The notes under the pieces are model-generated. The model did no database searches and was not told the origin of the DNA. It was given only the letters and a program-made list of their open reading frames with translations. From Ceraceosorus guamensis (lineage: Eukaryota > Basidiomycota > Exobasidiomycetes > Ceraceosorales > Ceraceosoraceae), in contig NW_020290019.1 in NCBI RefSeq assembly GCF_003144195.1, positions 62,001-126,000 on the forward strand: a stretch of 64,000 nt of DNA, written 5' to 3'. Each line of letters opens with the position of its first letter. The stretch's first letter is position 1. A program made the translations under genes and the position numbers. Below are positions 1 through 11,157 of this stretch, in pieces.

Positions 1-1002
1 TGGCCATGCCTGCATCCCAGCCCCCCATATCCAACACCGTGAGTTGCTCATGCTGGTTTGCGCGCCTGCCTCGAGCACACGCTGTTTGGTGCCTTTCGTG
101 AAGGCTTTGCTGATCGTTGGCTGAATTGTCGTACAGAACGGGTACTCTAGTGCAACCGCGCAGCCTGGTCAATCGTTTGGCGCGGGCGGTGGAAGCTCGG
201 GCTACGCCGGTGTTTCAGACCCCTACTCTCACTTGAACAATGCAGAGGAGAGTGAGGCTGTCAAGCAGTGGAGGACGCGCCAAGCCGATGATATCGCAAA
301 GAGGGATGCCGAAGCAGAGAGGAAAAAGTCCGAGACTATTTCAAAGGCTGAACAGGACATTGACAAGTTTTATGAAGAGTACAATGCGAAGAAAGAGAAG
401 AGCATCAAGCAGAACAAGTGAGTGGTTTAGCGATGCTTGACGGGTCATTTGTAATCTGGCAGAATGCCCGGAAGACAGCCTTCGCTCGTGAGCGCCGACG
501 TGTCATGTGCAAGAAAATCTGTCACGCTCTCTCTTAGAGATCTGTGATCGAGGCGCATAGAGCAGAAAGCTCGTCAGTGGGAGCTACGCCCGATGATCTA
601 TGGTATTGACACTTGAATGCGCTCTTTCCGTCCACAGGGAGTCCGAAGCTGCCTTCCTAGCTCAACAAAGCGCCGAGCTGGCCGAAGGAACGACGTGGTC
701 CAGAGTGACCAAGCTGTTGGACTTGCAAAATTCTCAAAGCAAGACCATAGCCAGAGGCGGTCCCGGCTCGACGGACCTGACAAGGATGAAGGAAATCCTT
801 TTGAGTCTAAGGGTGAGTATTGGCCAAACTTTGGACAGCTGATTGAAAGCTTGCGCTGTGAACCGCATCATCTGCGTCAAAACGGTGGCTTTTGATGCAT
901 TCGGCACATGGCTTTGGCAAGGTGACTGACACGTTAGCCATGTTTGCCCCACTCGTCATGCAGCGGGAGGGACAGACAGCTCCGGGAGCAGCGGGCTACT
1001 GA
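1..1002 (+). CDS. CLC1: clathrin light chain (5' end outside window)
   Basis: Clathrin light chain binds the proximal leg of clathrin heavy chain and regulates coat assembly at the Golgi, endosomes and plasma membrane. Exons read 3-38, 137-417, 638-812 and 964-1002, all with GT-AG borders and matching phases. The product has a Gly/Ser/Ala-rich N-terminal part, then the conserved acidic-basic helix ([19 protein letters not shown], then [19 protein letters not shown]), the family's heavy-chain-binding stretch ending [13 protein letters not shown], and the short C-terminus after MKEILLSLR that runs to GAAGY. The helical region is the predicted coiled coil. The N-terminus lies before base 1, so length cannot be judged. 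Family assignment is firm; the first exon in view is inferred from phase and composition. Confidence 0.93.
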
Positions 1003-3122
1003 TGGCGCCCGATGATCATCAACATCATTGCAGAAAGAGCCCTCGGATGCGCTCAAATCGCCATGGAGAAACATCATTGCGATGAGATGCGTGTCTGACC
1101 ACTTCATTCCCTCGCGCCATCTTCTTGCTTCTCCTCCTGTGCTTCTGTACATGCCAACTTCACTTCGATGATCTCTCTTGCTAATCGTGTGTGCTGCAAG
1201 CTACTGTGTGCGCTGCAAGCTTCAAGCTTCAAGCAGTCCTTTCCTTTCCTCGCATGCTCCGTGAGATCTCCGAACCGACACCGACCTTCTTGGCCGTGTT
1301 TGATCGAAGCACAACAAGCTCAGGCGATGAGATGGAAGGCTGTACACTGGACAAACCTCGGCGATGCGCGAGGACTCGACATGGTGCTCATTCACGCATT
1401 GCGATTGCGAACACGTCTCATGGTCAATAGTGCATCGCGCGCTAGACATTTGTCGAGCCCACTCTTAGCAAAGTGCCTTACGATTTGGCTTGAGCAATGG
1501 ATCAAGTTCAGCCGTGAACGTGTTCCAAAGAGTCAGGACCAATATCGTTCTGAAGGTGCGTGCAAGCTCATGCGAGGGTGAACTGAGCTAGGGTTGTGAC
1601 TCCTGTCAATGCGATGCACGTCGTTGCACGGCCAGGCGTACGACAGCAAGCTGCGTGTCTAGTCAGAATTTTGCTCCTGTCATCATGCCTCCAGCGATCT
1701 TGACGTTCTCCTGTCATGAGGCGACAGCGCTGCGCTGAGCTCATGGCGTCTCTAGGATGGTCGAGTGTCTGGTTTCATTATGCAGAGGAGCCCAACATCA
1801 TGTCAGCAACTTCCTTTCTTGCTTTCAACACCTTTCGAAGTGGACAATTGGGACAGCAAAAAGGCTCAGCTGGTGCTGCAAGGACAAAGTAATCACAAAG
1901 GTGCCCTGGGTCAGCATGACGCAGCATTACCTGATGGCAAGAGAAGGACGCCGACTCACATGCATGTTTTGAGCGATGCGGCGCATCGCCTCCTCTTCCC
2001 ACGCACCATCGACCTCCCAACACATGGGAAGCCCACAATGCGAAGAAAGCTGGTGGGCTACGTCTAGCTCGATAGAATACGATATGGGATCGTCTTTTCG
2101 TCTTTGCCTTCGATCTGCTGCTTCCTCGGACTCCCCTTTGCACCCACTGAGGACCGCGATCAAGTACTCACCGTTCAATCTGCAAACGAAGCGCTAGGGG
2201 CCTTAGCATTAACCAGCCCGGGTCCTGTCGTGCTTGCTAGATGCAGTCGAGGCTTTGAGACAAGAGACGTCGTAGTGTCAGCAACTGCCTAAAGCACCTG
2301 AATCGAGTCTGCCCGATGACAGCGTCCGCGCTCCGATCATAGAGAAGATTGATCCATCATTTGCGTGACCAGTCTCTTGAGCAGCGCAAAGGGCTCCCAG
2401 CCTGGCGCACAGCCCTTCGAGCATTCGCCACACCCCATCGGCCCAGGAGCACAGCCGCATCCCTGACTTGATCTTTCGCCCCGACGTCCCGCTCGGACAT
2501 CTTGAGTTAGTCGACCGATCAAGCGATACGATGCGCTCCTAGGCAAGCAAGAGAGTAGGTCGGACTCGTGGGACGGTGCAACCGAGAGCCCGCGCTTGCC
2601 CAATCAACCCGCAATCGCATCGTGAGAATGGATTTGGAACTTTTGTTGTAATCATTTTGGAGGCAAAACGTCGCTGCGTGCCAGCTCGGTCATGCAGGGT
2701 TCATCGCTCACACTTACCTGAGATAACGCGTGGCATGTCTGACTGAGGTGCAGGCGAATGAGCCCTGACATTGAGGGCAACAGAGTAGTGTGTACTGCAA
2801 AGACGGCCAAGACGAGTTAGTCAGGGGTCTAGCTGGCAACGACGCAACGCATAAGCAACATTTCCCGCTCGCGCATACTGATCAGAAAGGTAAGCGATGG
2901 TATGTAGTGTCCGCAGCGAAACCTCTGCGAATATTGAGGCTCTACAGTAGCAGAACTGAATGGAATACACTCATCATGTGTGCTTGCGACGGCCCCTCGG
3001 CATCTGCTTTACATGCTCCTGCAAGACGGTTGAAGACTCACTTAGCTCGAAGAGGCTTCCTCGCACGGCAGAGGCCGGCACACTGCGTGTGCGAGGGCTG
3101 GATGCTCGACGTAGCCTGCTGT
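1003..3122. other. intergenic region between two convergent genes
   Basis: About 2.1 kb between the clathrin light chain stop and the 3' end of the Emi1-type gene. The open frames here (for example 1168-1581 on the plus strand) have no family resemblance, no supporting splice pattern and poor composition. I see no RNA gene, clear repeat or transposon. It is long for a convergent 3'-3' spacer, so an unrecognised non-coding transcript is possible but not shown. Confidence 0.5.
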
Positions 3123-3703
3123 TCAGGTGTCCCTCCCAATCTGTACGTCTTCAAACTTGGGATCGACCAAAGGGTCTCGCCTCATTTCCCAAAAGTCTTC
3201 CGAGCTTCCTTCAAGACGCATCTTGGCCACTTGTTCAGCGCGATGCCTCAGCCACCTTTCCCTCCTCTGTTCAGCAGAAAGGTCCTTGAGAGTCAGGCAA
3301 AACTTCCAATCGTTGAACTTTGTTGAGCAATCCTTTGGTCCGCCGTATCTGTACACTGAGTTTAGCTGAGGGAAAAGAGCTGTGACGGGCCGATGACCCC
3401 GAAAGGCACACGAGGAGCAGCATCGTGTCAGACTGCGAGCGACGTACGCCCGCGCGAGGAGCTTGATGGCGAGCACGTACCATAACAAGCAGCCCACTCG
3501 TCGAACACATTGTAGCACTTTTTCATCTCGTCCAAAGGCGTGTATGCAGCCTGAATAATCTGCTCCTCCTTGACAGTAGCTTCCCATTTTGCGCTGGCGC
3601 TCTGCTCTGTGGTGAGAGCATCGGCTGGTGTAGGAGGAGCAGTGCCGCCAGAAGAGGAGGACGTGGAAGAGGCAGCACTAGAGGTGCTGAAAGGCCAAAC
3701 CAT
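3123..3703 (-). CDS. EMI1: Emi1-type (DUF3128) twin CX9C protein
   Basis: A small protein of the DUF3128 / early meiotic induction 1 family, expected in the mitochondrial intermembrane space as an oxidative-folding (Mia40) substrate. Two exons, 3703-3481 and 3379-3123, give 159 residues. The first exon has a Ser/Thr/Ala-rich N-terminus and the first CX9C (CYNVFDEWAAC). The second has VYRYGGPKDC and the second CX9C (CSTKFNDWKFC), then the charged helix RRERWLRHRAE and WEMR. The acceptor at 3380 gives CYALFPQLNSVYRYGG, the best match to the family. A more pyrimidine-rich acceptor at 3366 breaks the frame, and one at 3356 would drop nine residues. The exact junction is therefore inferred; the family is clear. 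Confidence 0.85.
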
Positions 3704-4574
3704 CTTTGTCGAAAGTGCAGACCTCTGGATCAGGCACAGTGTCCAGAGTGGGGGGCGCGACCCTTTTCCTCGATCGGGACGCTGGACGCGGCGGTGGACC
3801 ACGGGGTTGGGGTCGATGAGATGATGTTTGTATGTATGTATCATGGCTCAATTCAAAATTGGAACGCATATATATACCCAACAAGAGCTGCTGGGCCAAA
3901 TTTTCTTGCACTGTGCTGCTTGCGCGCGCATCAGCATGCAGCGCAGCGCAGCGCGACGGCCGGGCGTTGTGTCTGCGCGAGTTGCATAGCCATGCACGCG
4001 CGGTCACGATCAGAGTTGCTCGCGCGCGCCTTTGGCCAAAGTAACCCGCAGTCACGATCGAGTTTGAGTGCTGTGACTGAGTGATCTGGTTCGCACTCGA
4101 TCGAGACTCGCACTCACGACTCGCGAAACTTTTGAATCGTGTGACTGAGGTGAGTCGTGGGCCCCGTTATTCTCATTCATCACAATCGTGGATGCGAATC
4201 AAGAATCAAGAATCAAGAATCAAGAATCAAGAATCACGAATCTGCACTCAGACTGGGCTTACAAGAATTTGCTTGAGCGGTGCAGGCCTTGACTTGACTC
4301 ACTCGATGCGAGTGGGGGGTGCATTCTGCGGTGATTGGACCAAAAGCCTGGTTGATGTTGCAAGCATACGCGGGACATAGCAGTCACGAGTTCAGGCGAA
4401 TGAAGGCAGCAGTCATGAGACCAGATGAAGTTAAAAGCGGTGAATAAAAAGGCGCTGCTTCAGCATTCAATAATTTGACACATGGTGATGCCGCATGCTT
4501 CCCAAGTCGTTGCGTTGCCTCAGCACTGTGGTCTGGAGGGCACCTGAAGACACCTCTAGCTGGCTTGAGAAGAC
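3704..4574. promoter_or_regulatory. divergent intergenic region with repeat words
   Basis: Shared 5' region of the Emi1-type gene (minus) and the Efm7-like gene (plus). It contains a TGTATGTATGTA run near 3830, an AT-rich ATATATAC near 3870, many CACGA/TCGTG words between 4040 and 4170 and the heptamer array at 4196-4242. No gene was recognised. Promoter function is inferred from position only. Confidence 0.45.
4196..4242. repeat. AAGAATC heptamer array
   Basis: After an initial GAATC there are five perfect head-to-tail AAGAATC units and a sixth variant unit ACGAATC. The same word, singly or paired, recurs in other intergenic stretches of the window (near 38828, 55215 and 63130-63480). There are no unique spacers, so it is a simple tandem repeat and not a CRISPR array. 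Confidence 0.9.
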
Positions 4575-5794
4575 ATGTCCGTACAAACATCTTCGCAAGG
4601 ATATGGCGTAGGGGTGGAGTCTAGCAGGAACAAGGCCATGCAGGAGAAGAGCAAGGACAGTCAGAGTCTCGGGACAAAGGCATCGCCTTCTCTTGGAGAG
4701 GCGCACGATTGGCTCTCGTACATGCCTCGAGCCATTCCCGGTCACGTCTCGCCCAATGGTCCGTCTTCTGATCCTTTAAGGATTCAACAGCAACTTCAAA
4801 TCCTTCTCCGCATCCCACCCTCCACCCACGCTCCCCTCTTCGCTCACCGACAATGGAGGTCCGGACTTGTAATAAGCGACATCATTCACTCGGGCATCTT
4901 GCCTCTGCATGGCAATAGGATTTTGGAGCTAGGAGCAGGGACAGGACTTCCTTCCATACTTTGTGCTGCACAGCCCAACGTTCAAAGAGTGGTGGTGACG
5001 GATTACGACGAGCCTACACTGTTGCATCGATTAAAGGAGAATGTCATGAGCAATCCTGGGATCGGGAACAAGATCAGAGTCCGAGGACATACTTGGGGAG
5101 TCAACATGGACGACCTGAGAGACGAGATGGGCAGAGCTTTATCCGATAGCGCAGCTGAAAACGACAAGGCAGACGTCATTCTTCTCGCCGATTGCCTGTG
5201 GGTCGAATCGATCCTACAGTCACTCCTCAATGAGTCTGAATCTCATGGCTGACACTTTTGCCCCCTTCCACTTTCTCATCGTCATCCAGGTGGGACAGAT
5301 TCTCGCACGCGCCGCTTTTGCGCACGCTCACGAGCTTATTGTCAAAAGACGGCAATGCTCGGATATACATCGTCTCTGGTCTGCACACTGGACGAGAAGT
5401 CTTGTGGTCCTTCGTGCAAGCTGCTTACCGGCTTGGGCTTGCAGTCGTTCCCATGCCTGGTGCGGACGACTGGCCCAGTCTTTCGGAGTGCAATGAAGCA
5501 ACCATCGAGGGCCAGGGTACGGCGCAGCACGACGCAATCGCGCACGTGTTGGAATTGGGACTTGCGTTTCTAGACGAAGACGAGGAGAGTGGCCATCCTT
5601 TTTCCGTCGAAGAAGCCTCGAGCGAAGCTGATGAGCGCGAACGACGCCCAAGAACAATCAAGGTGCACGAGCTGCGTCTGAACGGCAGTAGGCGCAAATT
5701 TCGGACACGGGAGAGAGATGAGGAGAAGAAAGAGGTCGGAGGCGTCAAGGAGCGCAACAAATGGATCTGTGCCTGGGCCATGGGCTGGAGGTGA
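4575..5794 (+). CDS. Efm7/Nnt1-like SAM-dependent methyltransferase
   Basis: A seven-beta-strand methyltransferase of the METTL21/Efm7 (formerly Nnt1) group; yeast Efm7 methylates the N-terminal Gly and adjacent Lys of eEF1A. Exons 4575-5233 and 5290-5794 give 387 residues; the intron donor is GTCTGA, a weak site chosen because it alone keeps phase. Motif I is ILELGAGTGLPS (residues 116-127), the acidic loop is TDYDEP (142-147), then HTWG (172-175), and the post-I motif is DVILLADCLW (200-209). The second exon supplies the C-terminal strands (IYIVSGLHTGREVLW) and a charged tail rich in Glu, Arg and Lys before KWICAWAMGWR. The substrate is not certain: related members methylate other proteins, and the N-terminal 75 residues are unlike yeast Efm7. 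Confidence 0.8.
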
Positions 5795-6121
5795 CATCTA
5801 ATACCTGCTGCTGTTCGGGCCACACAGACGTTCAAGCCACGAGTTAAATGTCCACGTATGCGCCACACAGCGCACAATCAAGGTCTAAACGACGTCTGTT
5901 CGTCACCTAAAGAAGAGCATCGCTGCGTGTACGGCTCAAAACACAACGAGGTCCACCATGGCTAGTTGCGAGCGCCATCCAAACCGGTGGCACATCTCTC
6001 AGCGTCGACGACGGCCCTCTTTGTGCACTACCAGACGTTTGACTATTTGATTGCGTGACTCGGTTGATTATGCTGCGACTTGCTCATGAATGTTGGAGTA
6101 TTGTGTTCAATGTTTGCGTCT
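5795..6121. other. short convergent spacer
   Basis: A 327-base gap between the 3' ends of the methyltransferase and Mim1 genes. No gene or structured repeat is seen; it presumably holds both 3' ends. Confidence 0.5.
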
Positions 6122-7402
6122 CTAGCGCCTCCTGCTCTTCTTCGTCTCGTCATCAGCTTCAAGAGCCCAACCATCCAAATCCACTCCTTCAGCCCCCTGA
6201 GCCCACCTGGTATTTCCGTCCTTCTGTCCAATGCCAGCGTTCGACCCGGCAGCGCCACTCAGCCCGACTCTCGCATTGCCCGCTCTTCCTGTACCCCTCA
6301 GTCTTTCCAGCTCTTCCCTGTGCGCCATGCTGCCTACCCCGACGGCGCCCAAGCTCAATCCGAGCATGGGCGCCAAGACCGCTCTCGCGAAAATTTCTCC
6401 AAAGCCTAACATGACGCCATTCAGGAACGGCAAGCCCAAGTTGATTCCGATCGTAGCGCTGAGCAGAGCCAATCTTCTGCGCCACTTCAATCCCGGTGCA
6501 AAAGCTGCCAAAGTCAATGAGCCCGATGGGACGTTGGACTGAGCTCCTCCTGCATCTTGCACGCCGCCTGCAGCATCTCCCGACGGGCTCTGCACTCTCA
6601 TCTCTTTTGGCGGAGGTGCATTGGAGGAATGAACAGAGCCGGTCGGAGAACGGGATCGACTGTACCGACGTGGAAGAATGCGTGGCATGCCGGTGGCCGA
6701 AGCTGTAGGCACCGTGTCTGGCAAGCCTGAAGAGTGAGGAGTCGTGAATGGTCCAGAGCGTGAACTGTGGCTTGTCCGACCTCGGTCGAGCCCTTCGACG
6801 GCCGAGCTGGGTTGCCCTCCTCCATCACGTGAGGAACCTTCGTGCTCGTGATGGCTGTGGTGCTGGTGATGATGATGAGTGTGGTGACCGGGAGACAAGC
6901 CGAATAAGGGTCTTCCAGAAATGGCATGATTCAAATCTGCATCGGGATCCAATCCGAAAGAGGCGTCGTGATGCGAAGGTCGGTGTTTGTGTTGGGTGTT
7001 ACGCTCCAACTCTGCCCGATCTAGAGCATCGAAAGCACCCGAGCTATCCGGTACTGGCGTAGCATCCGAAAAAGCACCCTGCTCCTCATCATTTTCTCCA
7101 CTCAGATCCGAAGTGATTGGAGCCTCTTCTGATCCGTCTTGGTGATCCGCTTGGCTTATCCCACTGCTATTGTTGCTCCGATCGTGCGCGTCCACCAGCA
7201 GATCGAGCGCACTGTCATCGCCATCCCCATCGGACCATTCTCCACGCTCTGTGCTAGAAGTAGAGCTATTGTTCGTGCGCGTACTGCGAGCTGGCGAAGC
7301 TAGCAAAGATGGGTCGACGGTGCGCTCGCTCTTGCCCTCGGAAGACTCTGGTGCTGGGTCATAGACGAAAGCAGGAGCAAGCCCATCTTGCTGCTGCTGC
7401 AT
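6122..7402 (-). CDS. MIM1: Mim1/Tom13 mitochondrial import protein with long N-terminal extension
   Basis: Mim1 is an outer-membrane subunit of the MIM insertase that integrates alpha-helical proteins into the mitochondrial outer membrane. This single-exon gene encodes 426 residues. The family core is at residues 308-352: WRRRLALLSATIGINLG then LPFLNGVMLGFGEIFAR, including the membrane segment with its Gly-rich face, followed by a second hydrophobic stretch (VLAPMLGLSLGAVGVGS). Yeast Mim1 is only about 113 residues, so the roughly 300-residue Ser/Asp/Glu-rich N-terminus is an unusual extension. It carries a His cluster at residues 172-187 (HHTHHHHQHHSHHEHE). The ATG at 7402 is the first in frame. 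The core assignment rests on a short but distinctive motif; the extension has no recognised domain. Confidence 0.82.
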   Translation of the reverse strand: MQQQQDGLAPAFVYDPAPESSEGKSERTVDPSLLASPARSTRTNNSSTSSTERGEWSDGDGDDSALDLLVDAHDRSNNSSGISQADHQDGSEEAPITSDLSGENDEEQGAFSDATPVPDSSGAFDALDRAELERNTQHKHRPSHHDASFGLDPDADLNHAISGRPLFGLSPGHHTHHHHQHHSHHEHEGSSRDGGGQPSSAVEGLDRGRTSHSSRSGPFTTPHSSGLPDTVPTASATGMPRILPRRYSRSRSPTGSVHSSNAPPPKEMRVQSPSGDAAGGVQDAGGAQSNVPSGSLTLAAFAPGLKWRRRLALLSATIGINLGLPFLNGVMLGFGEIFARAVLAPMLGLSLGAVGVGSMAHREELERLRGTGRAGNARVGLSGAAGSNAGIGQKDGNTRWAQGAEGVDLDGWALEADDETKKSRRR

Positions 7403-9135
7403 GGTGCGATTGGGAAATAGCCTGGCTGTGATTCACCTCACGGGCGCTTCTTAACAATTGAGTCCAGCTCTGTCGCAGGCTAGCCTGTTCCCTCGATTTG
7501 GCGGAGGGTCTTTGAGGAGCAGCCAGCTATCGGGCACACTCCGGGGCGTGACGAAGGTGGATAGTCGAGGTGAAATTGCGCGGGTGATTTCGAGACGCAG
7601 CCATGCCCTCCTCCACTAGTTGATGGCCTGCTACCAGCTCTCTTCTCTCGTTGGATCGTGCGTGATTCTGTGGCTGGAAGATGCAGCTGTTTTGAACGCA
7701 AATACGTCACGAAAGCATTCAATGGGAAAAGGTGTGAGTGGAACGGAAGACAAGGAACTGACTTGGTTGCGATCCGATGCGTCCACGCTCAGGCACGTGC
7801 CTCGCTCGCTCTGATCACGATGTTGCAATCTTGAATACGCGGCGCGCGCCTCTGCTGTTTCCGCACGAGAAATCGAGGAGAGCATGATCTTTTGACGTGG
7901 GCATTCACATTATACTTGTGGTAGGTACAAGCAGCAGGAGACTGCACCCGCACCGCACCTTCCTTCTCCCACCTCATCCGTTTTTGCATTCGAAGAACTC
8001 TGTCATACAGAAAGCTGTCGACAACGGCGCATTCACAATGAATGAGTGCATGTGACTCACACTGCGACGTGGCTGCGTGGCAGCCGAATTTCGTTCGTTC
8101 ACTATTGTCGGACTCGGCATCTCGCAGGACAGGAGAGCGAATCCAAAGCAGAATGGATCACGCACGCAAGATCATGGCACGACTTTGCCACTGCTGAGTG
8201 TGACGAAGAGCGTCGGAGCCGCTTGCGCCCATGAGCACGAGCACGACGCCGACGCGACTGGAATTGGGCACGGTGAAGGCATCTGCTGGGTCAGAGAAGG
8301 CGTGCTGTGATTGCATTCACATTCCCCAATTCACATTCAATTTTGACTGCACTCACCGGGGTCATAGCAGCTGCGGTAAGCAAAACCTCCGGTCAGATCG
8401 AGCGCTCGCCGAAGCACCATAGCGGCCGGGCGGGCAGGCTTCTATCAGTAAAGCGATTCGTTTGCAACTTCTACGCCTTGTGGATATGAGCTTCGCCACT
8501 TGCGCCCTGCCGCTATATGCGCCATCTGACGCCTGCTGCTGCTGCGTAGATACGCGCTCCCGCACCGCTCCACCTTCGTAACCGCCCGGCTTCCTTCACC
8601 GCACTTTGCGCGGCGCAGGCTCAGACCCTTGCTGTATCACGAATGCGTGGCATGTTCGTCACACATACGCGGGGGTCACTGCCGACTCGGCGAAGGGATC
8701 AACGTTGCATTCTCGACTGCCTGCCTCCAGGTCCGAGGGATGGATGGACGTGAGTGGCATCATCTTCCATGGGTAGTCCAGGATCGCCAACCATGAGATG
8801 TCATGCGCCCCCAGGCGCAGCTGGCATGCTGCCATGTGGAGGGCGAAGATGGGTCAACGGAGTCTGCGCCCCACCCTGACCCGAGCTCGTGCTGAGTATG
8901 GTCGTGTGTTCCCAGGACTGCTGCCAGCTCGACCAGTGAGAGCAATCGCGGGATGTCAAAGCAAGCTGAAATATATTAGAGTCGCTCTTGCGCTTTATCT
9001 TTGACATCCAACTTCTTGTCTCTCTCTCTTGCGGCCAACCACCCCCCATCTCAACAAGACGACAGATCAGCTGGACTGGTTCTCAATACACAGCAACGCG
9101 GCATCTGCTCTCATTTCTCACAACCATCACTCATA
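7403..9135. promoter_or_regulatory. divergent intergenic region
   Basis: About 1.7 kb between the starts of MIM1 (minus) and the small secreted-protein gene (plus). A pyrimidine-rich run (CTCTCTCTCTT near 9018) lies about 110 bases before the plus-strand ATG and may be core promoter or 5' leader. Degenerate ATTCACATT words occur near 7903 and 8314-8342. No coding gene was recognised. Confidence 0.4.
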
Positions 9136-10072
9136 ATGCGCTGGCTCGCATTGCCTCAAGTAGCTCTGGTATCTCTGCTAATGGTCATCAGACATTCTAG
9201 AGCGGCCCCAACCACTCTTGGTGAGCAAGCTGAGGAAGTTGCAGTCGCACTCGCCTCGATTGACAACTCCCTCTTCTGTGTCGTATGGCACAAAAACTTT
9301 GAATAATCAGCTGCCGTGAACGTTGTGTTCTCAAGGACAATCGTCGACGACGGCCTCGCGGCACCGAACGTCATAGGCCCGATGATCCTGACCGCTCGAA
9401 GTCCGCTTCTGGGGTCGGTAGGAAGGTTGTTTGGAAAGAAGGTGAGATGGTTTTAGTGTTCGAAGCTGAGGTGCTTGCTCTCTGTCGAAGCTGATAGTCA
9501 GCACGACAATCAGGTATTGACAAGTGCGCCTAAAAAGAAATTGTACACTCACGTTCCGACTACCTTGACTACTCCAATCGTTGTGAGTATCGCGGATGAC
9601 TTGCGCATGAGTGGAATTTGACCAAGTCATGCTGACTTGCTGACCCACGCAATACCCCAAGGCTCAGCCAGCAAAATGGGTACGACCTCAGAAGATGCAA
9701 CTCTTGGAGACCATTCCTGAAAAGGGAGTCGTGAAAAAGACGTGGTACGGCAAGAAGAAAGAGACGGGCATGACCAAGTTCCAAGAGGAGAGGGTCTACC
9801 TGCCCAAGAAACAAGCCAAGACGGAAGGTCCAGCTTCCACGCCTGGTGCAGAGCCTGTGAAGCCCGTAGACAACAGTACGCCGAACCTCGACGCACTCGC
9901 GTTGCTGGGCATCAAACCGGATCAGATCAGCGCTACGGCTGGTGCTGCTGCTGCAAAAGCCGGCGCCAAGAAGGCCGGCACGTCGGGTTCGACGTCCAAA
10001 CCCAACCGCGTGACGCTTGCCGACCTCTTCAAGCACGAGGACAAGGGCACAGGTCCATTTGCCCCAAAGTGA
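9136..10072 (+). CDS. small lysine-rich candidate secreted protein, unknown
   Basis: Four exons, 9136-9220, 9311-9441, 9514-9582 and 9662-10072, all GT-AG with consistent phases, encode 231 residues. I do not recognise the family. The N-terminus (MRWLALPQVALVSLLMVI, then RHSRAAP) reads as a signal peptide with probable cleavage after SRA. The rest is very rich in Lys, Ala, Pro and Thr, with dibasic or tribasic sites (GKK near residue 72, PKKK, KKTWYGKKKE) that could be Kex2-type processing points, and no Cys. The final exon is low-complexity (AGAAAAKAGAKKAGTSGSTS) before a conserved-looking end, TLADLFKHEDKGTGPF. A mitochondrial presequence is the main alternative to secretion. An exported effector-like or cell-wall role is only a guess. 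Confidence 0.6.
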
Positions 10073-11157
10073 TGAGGCTGCGCTACTCACTTGCGCACCG
10101 CATTCATCTGCGATCTGCTTGTGCGCCGCCTTGTCGAGGACAAAGGATCCACATCTGTGCATCCAGAATGTTGAGCTATCAGCGATGAGAGCTACCTGGA
10201 TCGAATACAGGGATGCCTTGGCTCTTTCAACGCAACAGGCGCGGCGCTGCGTACCCTTTGGTCAGAGCGCGACCGAGACTGCTCTGTCCTCTCGAAAACC
10301 GTCACTGCTGGCGGTATGTCTCGCGAGCCGTCAATCAAGAATGCTGAGATCTCCTCTTCGATGCTGCCAGAGCTGGCTTCTGCAGCCCGACCGAACCTGG
10401 GTCGAGCCTTGCGACGTCCAAAGTCTGCTTGAGAAAAGGCACCTTCGCTTGTCGAAGGTGCTCCACATCCCCGAGGGACGAGATTCGACTTGATGGATTC
10501 TGAATGCATGCTTGGTGGCTCTGGCAGGCCACTTGGACGTCTGAGCCTTTACGATCAGGGATCATGAATCGAATTCAGAAATGTGCATTTGATTAGGAGT
10601 CGTCCAACCTCAGCTCAGACTCTTGACTTTGAGTTGCAAATGTCAAATTGAGCCTCGGACTGAGCCCTATCCAAGTGTGGCTTAGCCAGTAGGTATGGGA
10701 TAATTGGCGGTTTGATTGTGCATGACTGACTGCTCAGCCCAAGAAGTTTGGCTCGGTTCAAGATTCAGGTTTGATTGGTGGTCAGGCATCCTTTAGAAAC
10801 TTGAATCGAAGGGTTTATCCCCAACTCAAACCTCGCGACCTACTTTCAGCTTTGAGTATACAGAGGTGCGTAAGTTTGTGTGGGTGCCTCATTAGAAAAG
10901 CGGCGCGTCGTAGTGCGCTACAACAAATCCATTACTCTGTCTGTGGGTCGTGTACTGACTGACGCTTGTGCGCGTGCGCGTGGACGCGGGCCAGTATGAG
11001 ACCAGTCATGCGCACATCAGTGCCTTGGCCCGGCGGATGACTTTTTCGTTCGGCGCGCAATTGGCTGCGCGTTCTTCACGAGGGAGCGTGCTCTCTACAC
11101 AGAACCACGACTACCTCCAATCAAACCTGCCACCTAGTTCGAGACTATTGGCAAGCC
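10073..11157. other. intergenic region
   Basis: About 1.1 kb between the secreted-protein gene and the Tra2-type gene. It is AT-richer than the genes, with repeated TTGAGTTTG-like and GATTCAGGTTTG-like words around 10560-10860. No gene, RNA or element was recognised; the last few hundred bases must hold the Tra2 promoter. Confidence 0.4.

Noticed and set aside
1168-1581. A 137-codon plus-strand frame in the first intergenic region.
   Set aside because: No domain, no plausible splice partners and irregular composition; not supported as a gene.
4196-4242. Possible CRISPR-like repeat array.
   Set aside because: Units are contiguous heptamers without unique spacers; the context is a eukaryotic nuclear genome.
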